Positions 1-8,376 of a stretch of DNA of 64,000 nucleotides are shown here, piece by piece. Source of the DNA: Pseudozobellia sp. WGM2 (GTDB lineage: Bacteria; Bacteroidota; Bacteroidia; Flavobacteriales; Flavobacteriaceae); the NCBI RefSeq assembly GCF_017810075.1, contig NZ_JADNYK010000002.1, positions 62,001 through 126,000 on the forward strand. The letters are read 5' to 3'. Under the pieces are notes generated by a model that ran no database searches, was not told where the DNA came from, and worked only from the letters and a program-made list of their open reading frames with translations. The first letter of the stretch is position 1; the number at the start of each line of letters is the position of its first letter. The position numbers and the translations under genes were made by a program.

Positions 1-252
1 GATTTTATGATTGTAACCGATTGGGAAGGGGAAGCTCAATGTCTTGTACGTACCAAATCAGTTCGGCTCAAACCTTTTTTCAGCATCGACGAGGCCTATG
101 CGCAACTTGAGGGAGAAGGCGACAAAAGTTTATCCTTTTGGAAAAAAGTGCATTGGGAATATTACAAAAAAGAACTGGAACCCTTTCATCGCAAGCCTAA
201 TGAAAGCATGATTGTGGTCTGTCAAGAATTTGAGAAAGTTTTTGAGCGATAA
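1..252 (+). CDS. ASCH domain-containing protein (C-terminal part)
   Basis: The reading frame is open from the first base of the window, so the gene begins upstream and only about 83 C-terminal residues are visible. The segment runs from a DFMIVTDWEG strand through a Lys/Arg-rich strand, then an FWKKVHWEYYKKEL helix. This matches the end of ASCH-domain proteins, which have a PUA-like beta-barrel fold linked to RNA or nucleotide binding. The family is typically about 140-150 residues, so roughly half is missing. The internal ATG at base 7 is unlikely to be the real start. The family is fairly sure; the substrate is unknown. Confidence 0.75.
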   Translation, partial: DFMIVTDWEGEAQCLVRTKSVRLKPFFSIDEAYAQLEGEGDKSLSFWKKVHWEYYKKELEPFHRKPNESMIVVCQEFEKVFER

Positions 253-267
253 AAACCTTACACAAAA

Positions 268-295
268 GATGACCCCGAAAATTTTCGGGGTCATC
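268..295. terminator. Perfect palindromic hairpin, convergent terminator candidate
   Basis: A 28-base perfect palindrome (core GACCCCGAAAATTTTCGGGGTC) lies between the ASCH gene, ending at 252, and the Gfo/Idh gene, ending at 325 on the other strand. The GC stem and convergent context suggest a bidirectional terminator. The following T-run is weak, so efficiency is uncertain. Confidence 0.65.
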
Positions 296-324
296 ATATC
301 AATTATAATAATTTAGGTAGATTG

Positions 325-1464
325 TTAATCTTCCATTTCTACCCATGTGTTGCCATTTTTATGAGATTCTACAGTGGCCTCAATAAAATTCATTCCCCTT
401 ACCCCATCTTTCATCGTAGGGTATGCGCCATCGCCTTGATCTTCACCTCGAATAGCTCGTGCAACCCCCAAATATATATTGGCCATAGAGTCAAAAATAC
501 CCTCAGGGTGGCCTGCCGGAAGCTTCGTGCCATCTAAAGAGAATTCGCTATTGTAGGCATGGCCTGGTTTGTAAATTTTAGTAGGTTCGGTATCGCTCAT
601 TACATACAGAAAGTTCGGTTTTTCTTGCTCCCATCTGAATGAGGCCTTCTCTCCATAAATTGCAATGGCCAAACCATTTTCTTCACCTGTAGCTACTTGA
701 CTGCCGCGAATAACCCCTTTAACATGGTCACCCATACGAATTAACACTGTACCATCAACATCCATTTGATTGTCTTCATACAGATAATTGAAATCACATA
801 AAAGCGATTTTACCTCAAGCCCAGTAGTGTACTCGACCATATTGAAAGCGTGCACCCCGATATCACCCATACAAGAACTTATACCTGCCTTTTTGGGGTC
901 TAACCTCCAAACACTTGATCTCTTTTCTTTATCATGAATAATTGGGTTGATCCAACCTTGGTAATATCTTGCATCGATTTTATGTATTTTGCCCAAAACC
1001 CCTTCTTTGATCATTTCACGCATTTGGCGTACCATCGGGTAACCCGTATACGTGTGACTAAGAGCAAACACGGTTCCAGCCTTTTTATGGGTCTCTTCCA
1101 ATATTTTAGCCTCTTCCAAGGTAGTGGTCATCGGCTTTTCACAGATTACGTGAAAACCGTTCTCCAATAACTTTTTGGCCATCGGAAAGTGAAGAAAATT
1201 AGGCGTAAGAATAGAGCACACTTGGATTCGCTCATCTTCCGGAAGTTTCATTTCTTCCTCGACCATTGTATCGAAATCGGTGTATATTCTATTCGTAGGC
1301 ACATCGATTTCCTCTGCAAATTTTATATTTTCTTTATAATCTGGGTTGAATACCGCACCTACGATTTCATAGTTGTCATTAATGTGTGAAGCCACTCGGT
1401 GAAGCACACCTATAAGTGAATCGCCTCCACCTCCTAAAATTCCTAATCTAATTTTCTTTGGCAT
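325..1464 (-). CDS. Gfo/Idh/MocA family oxidoreductase
   Basis: This is a 379-residue NAD(P)-dependent sugar or polyol dehydrogenase of the Gfo/Idh/MocA family. The N-terminal Rossmann fold starts at once (IRLGILGGGGDSLIG), and the family CEKPM motif (EKP lysine) lies near residue 109. The GDIGVHAFNMVEY segment carries the catalytic-type histidine of the C-terminal alpha/beta domain. There is no signal peptide, so the enzyme is cytoplasmic, unlike the exported paralogue at 28936. It sits downstream of DinB and TIM-barrel genes on the same strand. That context suggests reduction or oxidation of a keto-sugar or inositol-type intermediate. The substrate cannot be read from sequence. Confidence 0.9.
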   Translation of the reverse strand: MPKKIRLGILGGGGDSLIGVLHRVASHINDNYEIVGAVFNPDYKENIKFAEEIDVPTNRIYTDFDTMVEEEMKLPEDERIQVCSILTPNFLHFPMAKKLLENGFHVICEKPMTTTLEEAKILEETHKKAGTVFALSHTYTGYPMVRQMREMIKEGVLGKIHKIDARYYQGWINPIIHDKEKRSSVWRLDPKKAGISSCMGDIGVHAFNMVEYTTGLEVKSLLCDFNYLYEDNQMDVDGTVLIRMGDHVKGVIRGSQVATGEENGLAIAIYGEKASFRWEQEKPNFLYVMSDTEPTKIYKPGHAYNSEFSLDGTKLPAGHPEGIFDSMANIYLGVARAIRGEDQGDGAYPTMKDGVRGMNFIEATVESHKNGNTWVEMED

Positions 1465-1856
1465 TTGTAAATCCTATTTAATGAGTGAAAAGTTGTTTTT
1501 GATTTAAGGGTAACAATTTAATAAAATAGCTACGATTTATGGGCTATTTTTTCGTTTTTGAACAAAATGAAATATAAAACTAATACTATAAGTACAAAAG
1601 CCGAACAATAAGCTCGATAGAATAGTTTTTCCTATCTGCGTTGCCTCGGGCAATATATAATCGTCGCCGATTTTTCAATCACTACAAACCAACTGGTGTA
1701 GCACTACAGTTTAATAATCGGGTCTATTGCAAAGGGCGCTTCTAAAGCGCCCTGATATAATTATATTATTTAAGCTTATGTCGAACCAGAAGTTCAACAC
1801 ATAAATTTAAATTTGAGAGGTTTTATTTTAAAAGCTACCCTGTTGCTTTAAACCCA
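1465..1856. other. Intergenic region, 392 bp
   Basis: No convincing gene is seen. The only clear structure is a GC-rich hairpin at 1733-1753, listed separately. The rest is AT-rich and includes the presumed promoter of the Gfo/Idh gene, but I could not find a clean TAnnTTTG box on the minus strand. Confidence 0.6.
1733..1753 (-). terminator. Hairpin downstream of DinB gene
   Basis: AGGGCGCTT and AAGCGCCCT form a 9-bp stem with a 3-base loop, about 105 bases past the DinB stop codon. It separates the DinB/TIM-barrel pair from the Gfo/Idh gene. There is no strong T-run on the minus side, so it could instead be a processing or stability element. Confidence 0.5.
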
Positions 1857-2300
1857 CTATCTCTTATAAAATACATAATCAGTCACCAAGGGCTCAATGT
1901 CATTCATTCTAAAATTCGTGGCAATCTGACCTCTATGATGGGTAGAGTGGTTAATGATATGAAAGAGCATATCTTGAACAGTATTCGTGTACAGCCGACC
2001 TTTCGAGTTTTCGTAATCTAAACGTCTCTCAAAGTCATCTATGTTCGAGACAATATGAAAAGAACTTCGCTGATTCTCATAATGTATATCGTGCCAAGCA
2101 TTCAACTCATGAATTTGAAAAACCTCATATTCTGGTTGATCTTCAAGTAATCTTGCATTCCAAATATGATGCGAATTGAGCAAATGACTAAATAGCCAAA
2201 TACTTTTTTCGGGCACAGCATCGAGCGTTTCACAATACTCAATAATCTTCTTGTTACAAAAGAAATTGTAATCGAACAGTTGGTTGAAAAATGATTTCAC
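1857..2300 (-). CDS. DinB family protein
   Basis: This 147-residue protein has the four-helix DinB/YfiT-type fold. Family members often carry a three-histidine metal site and several are thiol-dependent S-transferases. Visible signatures are a histidine pair at 44-45 (LLNSHHIWNAR) and a second cluster at about 114-122 (HIINHSTHHRGQI), matching the metal-ligand pattern. Length is normal. It follows the exported TIM-barrel gene by about 33 bases on the same strand and is probably co-transcribed. The family is confident; no substrate can be assigned. Confidence 0.85.
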   Translation of the reverse strand: MKSFFNQLFDYNFFCNKKIIEYCETLDAVPEKSIWLFSHLLNSHHIWNARLLEDQPEYEVFQIHELNAWHDIHYENQRSSFHIVSNIDDFERRLDYENSKGRLYTNTVQDMLFHIINHSTHHRGQIATNFRMNDIEPLVTDYVFYKR

Positions 2301-2333
2301 TAGAGATTTTGGTCTTTGGTTTTGGTATAAATA

Positions 2334-3329
2334 TTAGTCCAGTTTCTTAGCCGCCTCGATCAAGAGCTCTTTGGTTGCGATTATACCGGCCTCTTCATCT
2401 AATGCGCTACCTTCATATTCTACCCCCACGTAGCCGGTATAACCGTGATCCTTGACGATTTCAAGCATTTTCACATAATCGATTTCTGTTTCATTGCCTT
2501 CTGCATCAAAATCATGTGATTTAGCACTTACCGCCTTGGCATAAGGCATCAGTTCTTCTACTCCTTTATAAATATCGTACATATCTTCACAGTCCCAAGT
2601 ACCTTCTTTTCTCTTGATACAGAAATTACCGAAATCAGGAAGTGTACCACAATTGTCCATATTAACGGCCTTCATTACTTCGGCATGAAGAGCTCCATTA
2701 GATGATAGTCCGCCGTGGTTTTCTACAAGTACGTTAATCCCCTTGGTCTTGGCATAGGTACTTAACTTGGTAAGACCATCGATAGAATTCTTTTTCCATT
2801 CTTCGGGATTATCGCTTCCGTTCAGGTTCACACGAATGGCATGGCATCCCATCGCCTGAGCAGCATCGACCCACTTTTTATGTTTTTCTACAGTTTCATT
2901 TCTCTCGTTCTCATCACTAACCGCAAGATTCCCCTGTCGATCGATCATGATCAGAACGTTCTGCATACCGTGCTTTTCAGCTTCCGCATTAGACTTTTCA
3001 ACAAAAGCGGCCATAGCTTCCGGTGAATAGTCATCGTTTTCTAAATCAGCAGGGTAAAGCTGACTCACATACTCGAGACCGGTAAAGCCCCAATTTTTCG
3101 CTTTTTCAGCGAATGTGTAAGGATCTACACCGTCTTCACGAATCATTTTATGAATTGACCACTGAGCTAAAGAGAGTTTGAAAAAAGGATCGGCAGCTTC
3201 CATTTCCGTCTCTGAACTTTCTGCGCTTTCACCTTCTTTCTTTTTAGTTTCCTTACAAGCGTAAACACCCATTATCGATAAGGCAACACCTGCTTTTGAA
3301 CTATTTTGAATAAACCTTCTTCTTTTCAT
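2334..3329 (-). CDS. Exported sugar phosphate isomerase/epimerase-like TIM barrel protein
   Basis: This 331-residue protein belongs to the xylose isomerase-like TIM-barrel family (AP endonuclease 2 fold). The N terminus MKRRRFIQ is a twin-arginine-type leader. It runs into a short hydrophobic stretch and Cys25 (GVYAC), so it may be Tat-exported and lipidated. Acidic and histidine metal ligands of the family are visible in VLVENHGG, GTLPDFGNF and YVGVEYEG. Such exported isomerases commonly sit beside GMC and Gfo/Idh enzymes in Bacteroidota. It is transcribed divergently from the GMC gene at 3470 across a 140-base region with an inverted repeat. The family is sure; sugar epimerase or isomerase activity is inferred. 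Confidence 0.85.
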   Translation of the reverse strand: MKRRRFIQNSSKAGVALSIMGVYACKETKKKEGESAESSETEMEAADPFFKLSLAQWSIHKMIREDGVDPYTFAEKAKNWGFTGLEYVSQLYPADLENDDYSPEAMAAFVEKSNAEAEKHGMQNVLIMIDRQGNLAVSDENERNETVEKHKKWVDAAQAMGCHAIRVNLNGSDNPEEWKKNSIDGLTKLSTYAKTKGINVLVENHGGLSSNGALHAEVMKAVNMDNCGTLPDFGNFCIKRKEGTWDCEDMYDIYKGVEELMPYAKAVSAKSHDFDAEGNETEIDYVKMLEIVKDHGYTGYVGVEYEGSALDEEAGIIATKELLIEAAKKLD

Positions 3330-3371
3330 TTGTTTTGATTAGTTAATTGTCTTTAAAGGATTTGGAGTCTC

Positions 3372-3391
3372 ATCGCATGCGAATATGCGAT
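3372..3391. promoter_or_regulatory. Inverted repeat, candidate operator
   Basis: ATCGCAT and ATGCGAT flank a 6-base spacer in the short divergent region between the TIM-barrel gene and the GMC operon. A shared operator controlling both directions is plausible, but no regulator gene lies next to it. The assignment rests on symmetry and position only. Confidence 0.3.
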
Positions 3392-3469
3392 ACTATTAAG
3401 GTATATGGCGAATAAATGTAGAAAATTAATTTAATATTTAATAAATTTATGGACTAAACAATCTTGTAA

Positions 3470-5179
3470 ATGAGCAAATTTTATTACAACGAAGAGCAAG
3501 AATCTTATGATGCTATCGTGGTCGGTACTGGAATTAGTGGCGGATGGGCCGCAAAGGAACTTTGTGAGAGCGGACTGAAAACCTTGGTATTGGAACGCGG
3601 AAGAATGGTAAAACATATCGATGATTACGAAACCGCGAATAAAGACCCGTGGGATTTTCCCAATGCAGGAGCCGCCACAAAAGAAATTATAGAAAAACAG
3701 CCCAAACAAAATAGAACAGGCTATACTACAAGCCAAGCTAGTCACATGTGGTTTGTAAACGATTTAGAACATCCGTACAATGAAACCAAACGTTTCGACT
3801 GGATGCGAGGTTACCATGTCGGCGGCCGTTCATTGCAATGGGGCCGACAAAGTTATCGGTGGAGCGATATAGACTTCGGTGCGAATGCCCGAGAAGGCAT
3901 CTCTATCGATTGGCCGGTTCGATATAAAGATATTGCACCTTGGTACGCCAAGGTTGAAAACTATATCGGCGTTAGTGGTGAGGCTTTAAATTTACCTCAA
4001 CTACCCGACAGTGACTTCTTGCCCCCTATGGAGCTCAACTGCCTTGAGCAACATTTTAGGGAAAAGGTTTCAGATAGTTTTGGAGGTCGTGTCGTAACTC
4101 CGGGTAGAACTGCTCATATTACAGGTACCAAAGAGTTTGATGGCAGAACTAAATGTCAATTTAGAAATAGATGTATCAGAGGGTGTCCTTTTGGGGCTTA
4201 CTTCAGCAGTCTATCTTCTACCTTGCCCGCTGCTGAAGCGACAGGTAATATGACTTTGCGACCAGATTCGATCGTTCACGAAATTATGTACGATGCCGAT
4301 ACAAAAAAGGCCGTTGGTGTAAAAGTGATCGACAGGGTCACCAAAGAACATTATGAATTCAAGGCCAAGGTCATTTTCCTTTGTGCCTCAGCTATAGCTT
4401 CGACGTCAATATTGATGCAATCGAAATCGGACCGTTTCCCAAACGGAATGGGTAACGACTCAGATCAGTTAGGCCGTAACATTATGGATCACCACTTAGG
4501 TGTAGGTGCACGTGGTAAATTCGATGGCTTTGAAGATAAATATTACAAAGGAAGAAAGCCAAGTGGTTTTTACATTCCAAGATTTAGAAACCTCGGAGGA
4601 GATTCTAATCGGGAGTACAAGCGTGGTTTCGGTTACCAAGGTGGGGCCTCTAGAGGCAACTGGGAAGAAACCGTTGCCGAACTTTCGTACGGTGCCGATC
4701 TTAAAGACGCGATTCTTAAACCAGGGGGCTGGTCGTTTGGTATGACCGGTTTTGGTGAAGTGTTGCCTTACGAAGAAAATAGGTTTACCCTTGATTATGA
4801 AAAATTAGACCAATGGGGTCTTCCTACCGCCACCTTTGATGCAGAGTTCAAAGAGAACGAATGGAAGATGCGTGAAGACATGAAAGAGTCTGCGGTTGAA
4901 ATGCTCGAAGCTGCCGGCATGAGAGATGTTACCCCTTATGATAACCCTGGTGCTCTTGGTCTGGGCATTCACGAAATGGGCACCGCCCGCATGGGTAGAA
5001 ACAGAAGAACATCTGTTCTAAACGCTAACAATCAGCTGCACGATGTACCTAACGTGTACGTTACAGACGGGTCTTTTATGACTTCGGCAAGTTGTGTGAA
5101 CCCATCATTGACCTATATGGCATTTACCGCTAGAGCAGCAGATCATGCGGTAAAAGAACTCAAAAAAGGAAATATATAA
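3470..5179 (+). CDS. GMC family oxidoreductase (FAD sugar/alcohol dehydrogenase large subunit)
   Basis: This 569-residue flavoenzyme has an N-terminal FAD-binding Rossmann motif (VVGTGISGGWAA) and the family active-site pair: His501 in HEMGTARMG and Asn544 in SCVNPSLTYM. Cys229, Cys235 and Cys239 form a C-x5-C-x3-C pattern. It resembles the iron-sulfur motif of membrane-bound gluconate, fructose and glucose dehydrogenases that work with a small subunit 3. The next gene, overlapping by one base in TAATG, is that subunit. There is no N-terminal signal, so export probably depends on the partner's RR leader. The likely role is oxidation of a sugar or glycoside hydroxyl in the periplasm. The electron acceptor subunit is not in this window. 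Confidence 0.93.
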   Translation: MSKFYYNEEQESYDAIVVGTGISGGWAAKELCESGLKTLVLERGRMVKHIDDYETANKDPWDFPNAGAATKEIIEKQPKQNRTGYTTSQASHMWFVNDLEHPYNETKRFDWMRGYHVGGRSLQWGRQSYRWSDIDFGANAREGISIDWPVRYKDIAPWYAKVENYIGVSGEALNLPQLPDSDFLPPMELNCLEQHFREKVSDSFGGRVVTPGRTAHITGTKEFDGRTKCQFRNRCIRGCPFGAYFSSLSSTLPAAEATGNMTLRPDSIVHEIMYDADTKKAVGVKVIDRVTKEHYEFKAKVIFLCASAIASTSILMQSKSDRFPNGMGNDSDQLGRNIMDHHLGVGARGKFDGFEDKYYKGRKPSGFYIPRFRNLGGDSNREYKRGFGYQGGASRGNWEETVAELSYGADLKDAILKPGGWSFGMTGFGEVLPYEENRFTLDYEKLDQWGLPTATFDAEFKENEWKMREDMKESAVEMLEAAGMRDVTPYDNPGALGLGIHEMGTARMGRNRRTSVLNANNQLHDVPNVYVTDGSFMTSASCVNPSLTYMAFTARAADHAVKELKKGNI

Positions 5180-5826
5180 TGGATAGAAGAAAAGCACTCA
5201 AAAATATGGGGCTGGCGCTCGGTTATACCGTTGCCACCCCCACTTTGATCAGTATCGTTCAAAGTTGTAAAGAGGAAACCGTTTTTGAATGGACCCCTGA
5301 TTTTTTCAGCAAAGATGAGGGAGCAGTTCTAACTAAGTTGGTAGATATTATTCTTCCTAAAACAGATACCCCTTCGGCTTCCGAGACGCAAGTACATCTT
5401 TTTATTGACCGTTTTGCGGATCAGGTGATGAAAGAAGACCAGCAAAATTTCGTGAAAATGTCAATGGGCAGATTTATGGAAAAGGCACTAAAGGATGCCG
5501 GAAAAGAAAAAGCCGGAGAACTGACCATTGAAGAGCTTGAACCAGTTTTAGCGGAAGCCTTAAAAATTTCAAAAGATAATGAAGCTCAAAATTTTGAGGC
5601 CATAAAGCAATACCACGAAGCGATTGCAGAAGGTAAAGAACCTCTTTTAGATGATGGTATTTCACGTTTTGCATTTGCGAATAACCTTAGAGGGTTGACC
5701 ATTTTGGGTTACAAGAGTTCAGAATATGTCGGCGAAGAAGTGTTGGCCTATTTACCTATACCTGGTGAATATATTGCATGTGCAGACCCACAAGAATTGA
5801 CGGGCGGCAAGGCATGGTCGCTTTAA
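5179..5826 (+). CDS. Gluconate 2-dehydrogenase subunit 3 family protein
   Basis: This is a 215-residue small subunit of a GMC-type dehydrogenase. The leader MDRRKALKNMGLALGY is Tat-like (RR) and is followed by VQSC, a possible lipobox. The family block LTKLVDIILPKTDTPSA lies soon after. Homologous small subunits chaperone export of the large flavoprotein and help anchor it. The start codon overlaps the GMC stop codon, so the two are translationally coupled and very likely form one complex. A strong terminator follows at 5851. No cytochrome c partner is encoded nearby. Confidence 0.9.
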   Translation: MDRRKALKNMGLALGYTVATPTLISIVQSCKEETVFEWTPDFFSKDEGAVLTKLVDIILPKTDTPSASETQVHLFIDRFADQVMKEDQQNFVKMSMGRFMEKALKDAGKEKAGELTIEELEPVLAEALKISKDNEAQNFEAIKQYHEAIAEGKEPLLDDGISRFAFANNLRGLTILGYKSSEYVGEEVLAYLPIPGEYIACADPQELTGGKAWSL

Positions 5827-5850
5827 AAAATTTTTCAACAATATATTAAA

Positions 5851-5893
5851 GAGTTGAGGGCTGTCGTTTAAAATGCCCTCAACTCTTTTTTTT
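5851..5893 (+). terminator. Rho-independent terminator of the GMC operon
   Basis: GAGTTGAGGGC (5851-5861) pairs with GCCCTCAACTC (5875-5885) and is followed directly by eight T residues. This is a textbook intrinsic terminator, placed 25 bases after the subunit 3 stop codon. Confidence 0.92.
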
Positions 5894-5930
5894 AACTTCA
5901 ACTTTAAACTATAACCAAACTTACATCAAG

Positions 5931-6848
5931 ATGAAAAGAAGAAATTTTATACAGAAATCAGCTCTTACCGGTGGAGCCCTATCGCTAGGCAGCTCGTTTG
6001 CCTTTGCCAACGGAACAGCTTCAAGTTCAGCACCTCATAAATTCAACTTGAAGTATGCCCCACATTTAGGCATGTTCAAAGAATTGGCTGGTGAAGATCC
6101 TATTGACCAAATCAATTTTATGGCCGACCAAGGTTTTACCGCCTTTGAGGATAATAGTATGATGAAGAGGGATGTTGCTATGCAAAACAAAATGGGCGAA
6201 ACTTTGGCCAAACGAGGTATGACCATGGGTGTTTTTGTCGTAGATAAAGGGGGTAATATGGCCAATACCCTAGCAGCGGGCAAGCAAGAATATATTGATA
6301 TTTTTTTAGATGGCTGCAAACGAGCCGTTGACGTTGCTAAGCGTTGTAACGCCAAATGGATGACCGTTGTACCTGGTGGATATGAAAGAAGATTACCTAT
6401 CGGTGTTCAAGATGCAAACGTTATCGAGGCCCTAAAACGAGGAGCTGAAATTTTAGAGCCCCACGGACTAGTTATGGTTTTAGAACCGTTATCTGACTCA
6501 CCCGATCTATATTTACAGAATTCAGATCAGACCTATATGATTTGTAAGGGTGTTGATAGCCCGTCATGTAAAATTTTGTACGATGTATATCACTTGCAAA
6601 AGACAGAAGGTCATTTGATTCATAATATGGGACTCACTTGGGATGAGATCGCCTATATTCAAATTGGTGACAACCCGGGACGTAAAGAACCGACAACAGG
6701 CGAAATCAATTACAAAAATGTCTTCAAATGGATTCACGAAAAAGGATTCGATGGAGTTTTAGGTATGGAACACGGTAATTCAAAAGAGGGTAAAGCCGGA
6801 GAGCAAGCTGTTATTGATGCCTACAAACAAGAAGATAGTTTTTTATAG
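5931..6848 (+). CDS. Exported hydroxypyruvate isomerase-like TIM barrel protein
   Basis: This 305-residue TIM-barrel protein of the xylose isomerase-like superfamily is closest in look to hydroxypyruvate isomerase family members. The leader MKRRNFIQKSALTGGALSLG is twin-arginine-like, with a cleavable end near SSFAFANG, so a periplasmic location is likely. Metal-ligand segments are visible: VLEPLSDSPD, ILYDVYHLQKTEG and LGMEHGNSKEG. The gene lies after the GMC operon terminator, so it is probably a separate transcript. Its content is functionally coherent with the neighbouring enzymes. The true substrate is likely a keto- or aldose sugar rather than hydroxypyruvate; this is inference from context. 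Confidence 0.85.
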   Translation: MKRRNFIQKSALTGGALSLGSSFAFANGTASSSAPHKFNLKYAPHLGMFKELAGEDPIDQINFMADQGFTAFEDNSMMKRDVAMQNKMGETLAKRGMTMGVFVVDKGGNMANTLAAGKQEYIDIFLDGCKRAVDVAKRCNAKWMTVVPGGYERRLPIGVQDANVIEALKRGAEILEPHGLVMVLEPLSDSPDLYLQNSDQTYMICKGVDSPSCKILYDVYHLQKTEGHLIHNMGLTWDEIAYIQIGDNPGRKEPTTGEINYKNVFKWIHEKGFDGVLGMEHGNSKEGKAGEQAVIDAYKQEDSFL

Positions 6849-6863
6849 GCTATAGAATTTATA

Positions 6864-6898
6864 AAAAAAAGCAGCCGTTTTTAAGCGGCTGCTTTTTT
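6864..6898. terminator. Bidirectional terminator
   Basis: GCAGCCG (6871-6877) pairs with CGGCTGC (6886-6892). The stem is flanked by an A-run on the left and a T-run on the right, so it can terminate both the isomerase gene and the convergent trpB2-type gene. Confidence 0.92.
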
Positions 6899-6915
6899 AA
6901 TTATCTACTCATCAT

Positions 6916-8280
6916 TTACGTTATCTCCGGAGTATCTAATTTGGCAATAGAAGCGTTTATTTCTTCTTGGGACAATTCATGACGAACAATTTTTCCGTCG
7001 AAATAATCATCATAGGCCTTCATATCGAAATTACCATGGCCGCAGAGGTTGAAAAGTATAGTTTTTGAAACATCTTCTTCTTTACATTTTTTTGCTTCAG
7101 CGACGACCGTAGCTATACCATGAGTAGCTTCAGGTGCAGGAATAATACCTTCTGTTTTGGCAAAGAGCACGCCAGCGTCAAAAACTTCAAGATTATCGTG
7201 GGCTACCGCTTCAATCAGATTATCTTTCAATAATTGGCTTACGATTACCCCGGCCCCATGATATCTTAAACCCCCGGCATGAATAGGTGCCGGCACAAAA
7301 TCATGACCTAGTGTGTACATAGGCAACAAGGGCGTCATACCGCCCGTATCACCAAAATCATATCGAAATACGCCTCGAGTCAATTTTGGGCATGAGGTGG
7401 GCTCACTGGCGATACAACGAATATTCTTCCCTTGCTCGAGATTCAAGCGTAAAAACGGAAATGTCAGCCCGGCGAAGTTAGAACCTCCACCAAAAGGTGC
7501 AATAACGATATCGGGCATATCACCCGCCTTTTCCATTTGTTTAATGGCCTCTTGACCAATAATGGTCTGGTGCAATTTTACATGGTTAAGAACACTACCT
7601 AAGGCGTATTTGGTGTCGTCTCGCTGTGCGGCCATTTCTACCGCCTCACTGATGGCAATACCCAAAGAACCTGGACTGTCAGGATTTTGAGCCAAAATCT
7701 TTCTTCCGGCTTCGGTCAAATTAGTGGGCGAAGCATAGACGTTGGCCCCCCATGCATTCATCATAGATTTTCTATAGGGCTTATGATGGTAAGACAGTTT
7801 TACCATATAGACATCGCAATCAATATCGAAATGTTGACAGGCAAAACTCAAAGCACTGCCCCATTGCCCAGCTCCGGTCTCGGTCGTAATGCGTTTTACG
7901 CCTTCCTTTTTATTATAGTAGGCCTGCGGAACGGCAGTATTCGGTTTGTGTGACCCGGACGGACTCACACCTTCATATTTGTAGTAAATTTTAGCTGGAG
8001 TATCCAATGCTTTTTCGAGTCCGTAAGCTCTATAAAGCGGAGTTGGCCGCCACATTGAATATATATGCCTTACCTCATCGGGAATCGTAATCCATTTTTC
8101 GGTGCTTACTTCTTGCTCGATCAATGCCATAGGAAACAAGGGAGCCAAGGCATCGGGCCCAATAGGTTCTAAAGTACCAGGGTTTAGGGGAGGAAGTGGT
8201 TTATTCGGCATGTCTGCCACGATGTTGTACCAATTTTCCGGAATCTCATTTTCTTCAAGTGTAAATTTTCGTTGTTTCAT
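6916..8280 (-). CDS. TrpB-like pyridoxal phosphate-dependent enzyme (TrpB2 type)
   Basis: This 454-residue protein matches the TrpB2 branch of tryptophan synthase beta chains. These are longer than TrpB1 at the N terminus and often lack a TrpA partner. The PLP lysine is Lys112 in GSHKPNTAVPQAYY. The phosphate-binding loop is FGGGSNFAG, and the ETGAGQWG catalytic-loop glutamate segment is present. No trp genes surround it. It may make tryptophan from indole and serine, or act in indole salvage. The family is very confident; the physiological role is open. Two 11-base direct repeats lie upstream. Confidence 0.92.
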   Translation of the reverse strand: MKQRKFTLEENEIPENWYNIVADMPNKPLPPLNPGTLEPIGPDALAPLFPMALIEQEVSTEKWITIPDEVRHIYSMWRPTPLYRAYGLEKALDTPAKIYYKYEGVSPSGSHKPNTAVPQAYYNKKEGVKRITTETGAGQWGSALSFACQHFDIDCDVYMVKLSYHHKPYRKSMMNAWGANVYASPTNLTEAGRKILAQNPDSPGSLGIAISEAVEMAAQRDDTKYALGSVLNHVKLHQTIIGQEAIKQMEKAGDMPDIVIAPFGGGSNFAGLTFPFLRLNLEQGKNIRCIASEPTSCPKLTRGVFRYDFGDTGGMTPLLPMYTLGHDFVPAPIHAGGLRYHGAGVIVSQLLKDNLIEAVAHDNLEVFDAGVLFAKTEGIIPAPEATHGIATVVAEAKKCKEEDVSKTILFNLCGHGNFDMKAYDDYFDGKIVRHELSQEEINASIAKLDTPEIT

Positions 8281-8346
8281 AAGGTTCTAACATTGATGTA
8301 TCACTAAATATAAGGAAAAGAACCTCTCTACCCGAGAATGAAATCG

Positions 8347-8376
8347 ACCCTTTATCGGACATTTAACCCTTTATCG
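8347..8376. repeat. Two direct repeats upstream of trpB2-type gene
   Basis: ACCCTTTATCG occurs at 8347-8357 and again at 8366-8376, a 19-base period of about two helical turns. It lies about 70-95 bases upstream of the start codon. Spacing on one DNA face fits a regulator-binding site, but chance cannot be excluded. Confidence 0.35.
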
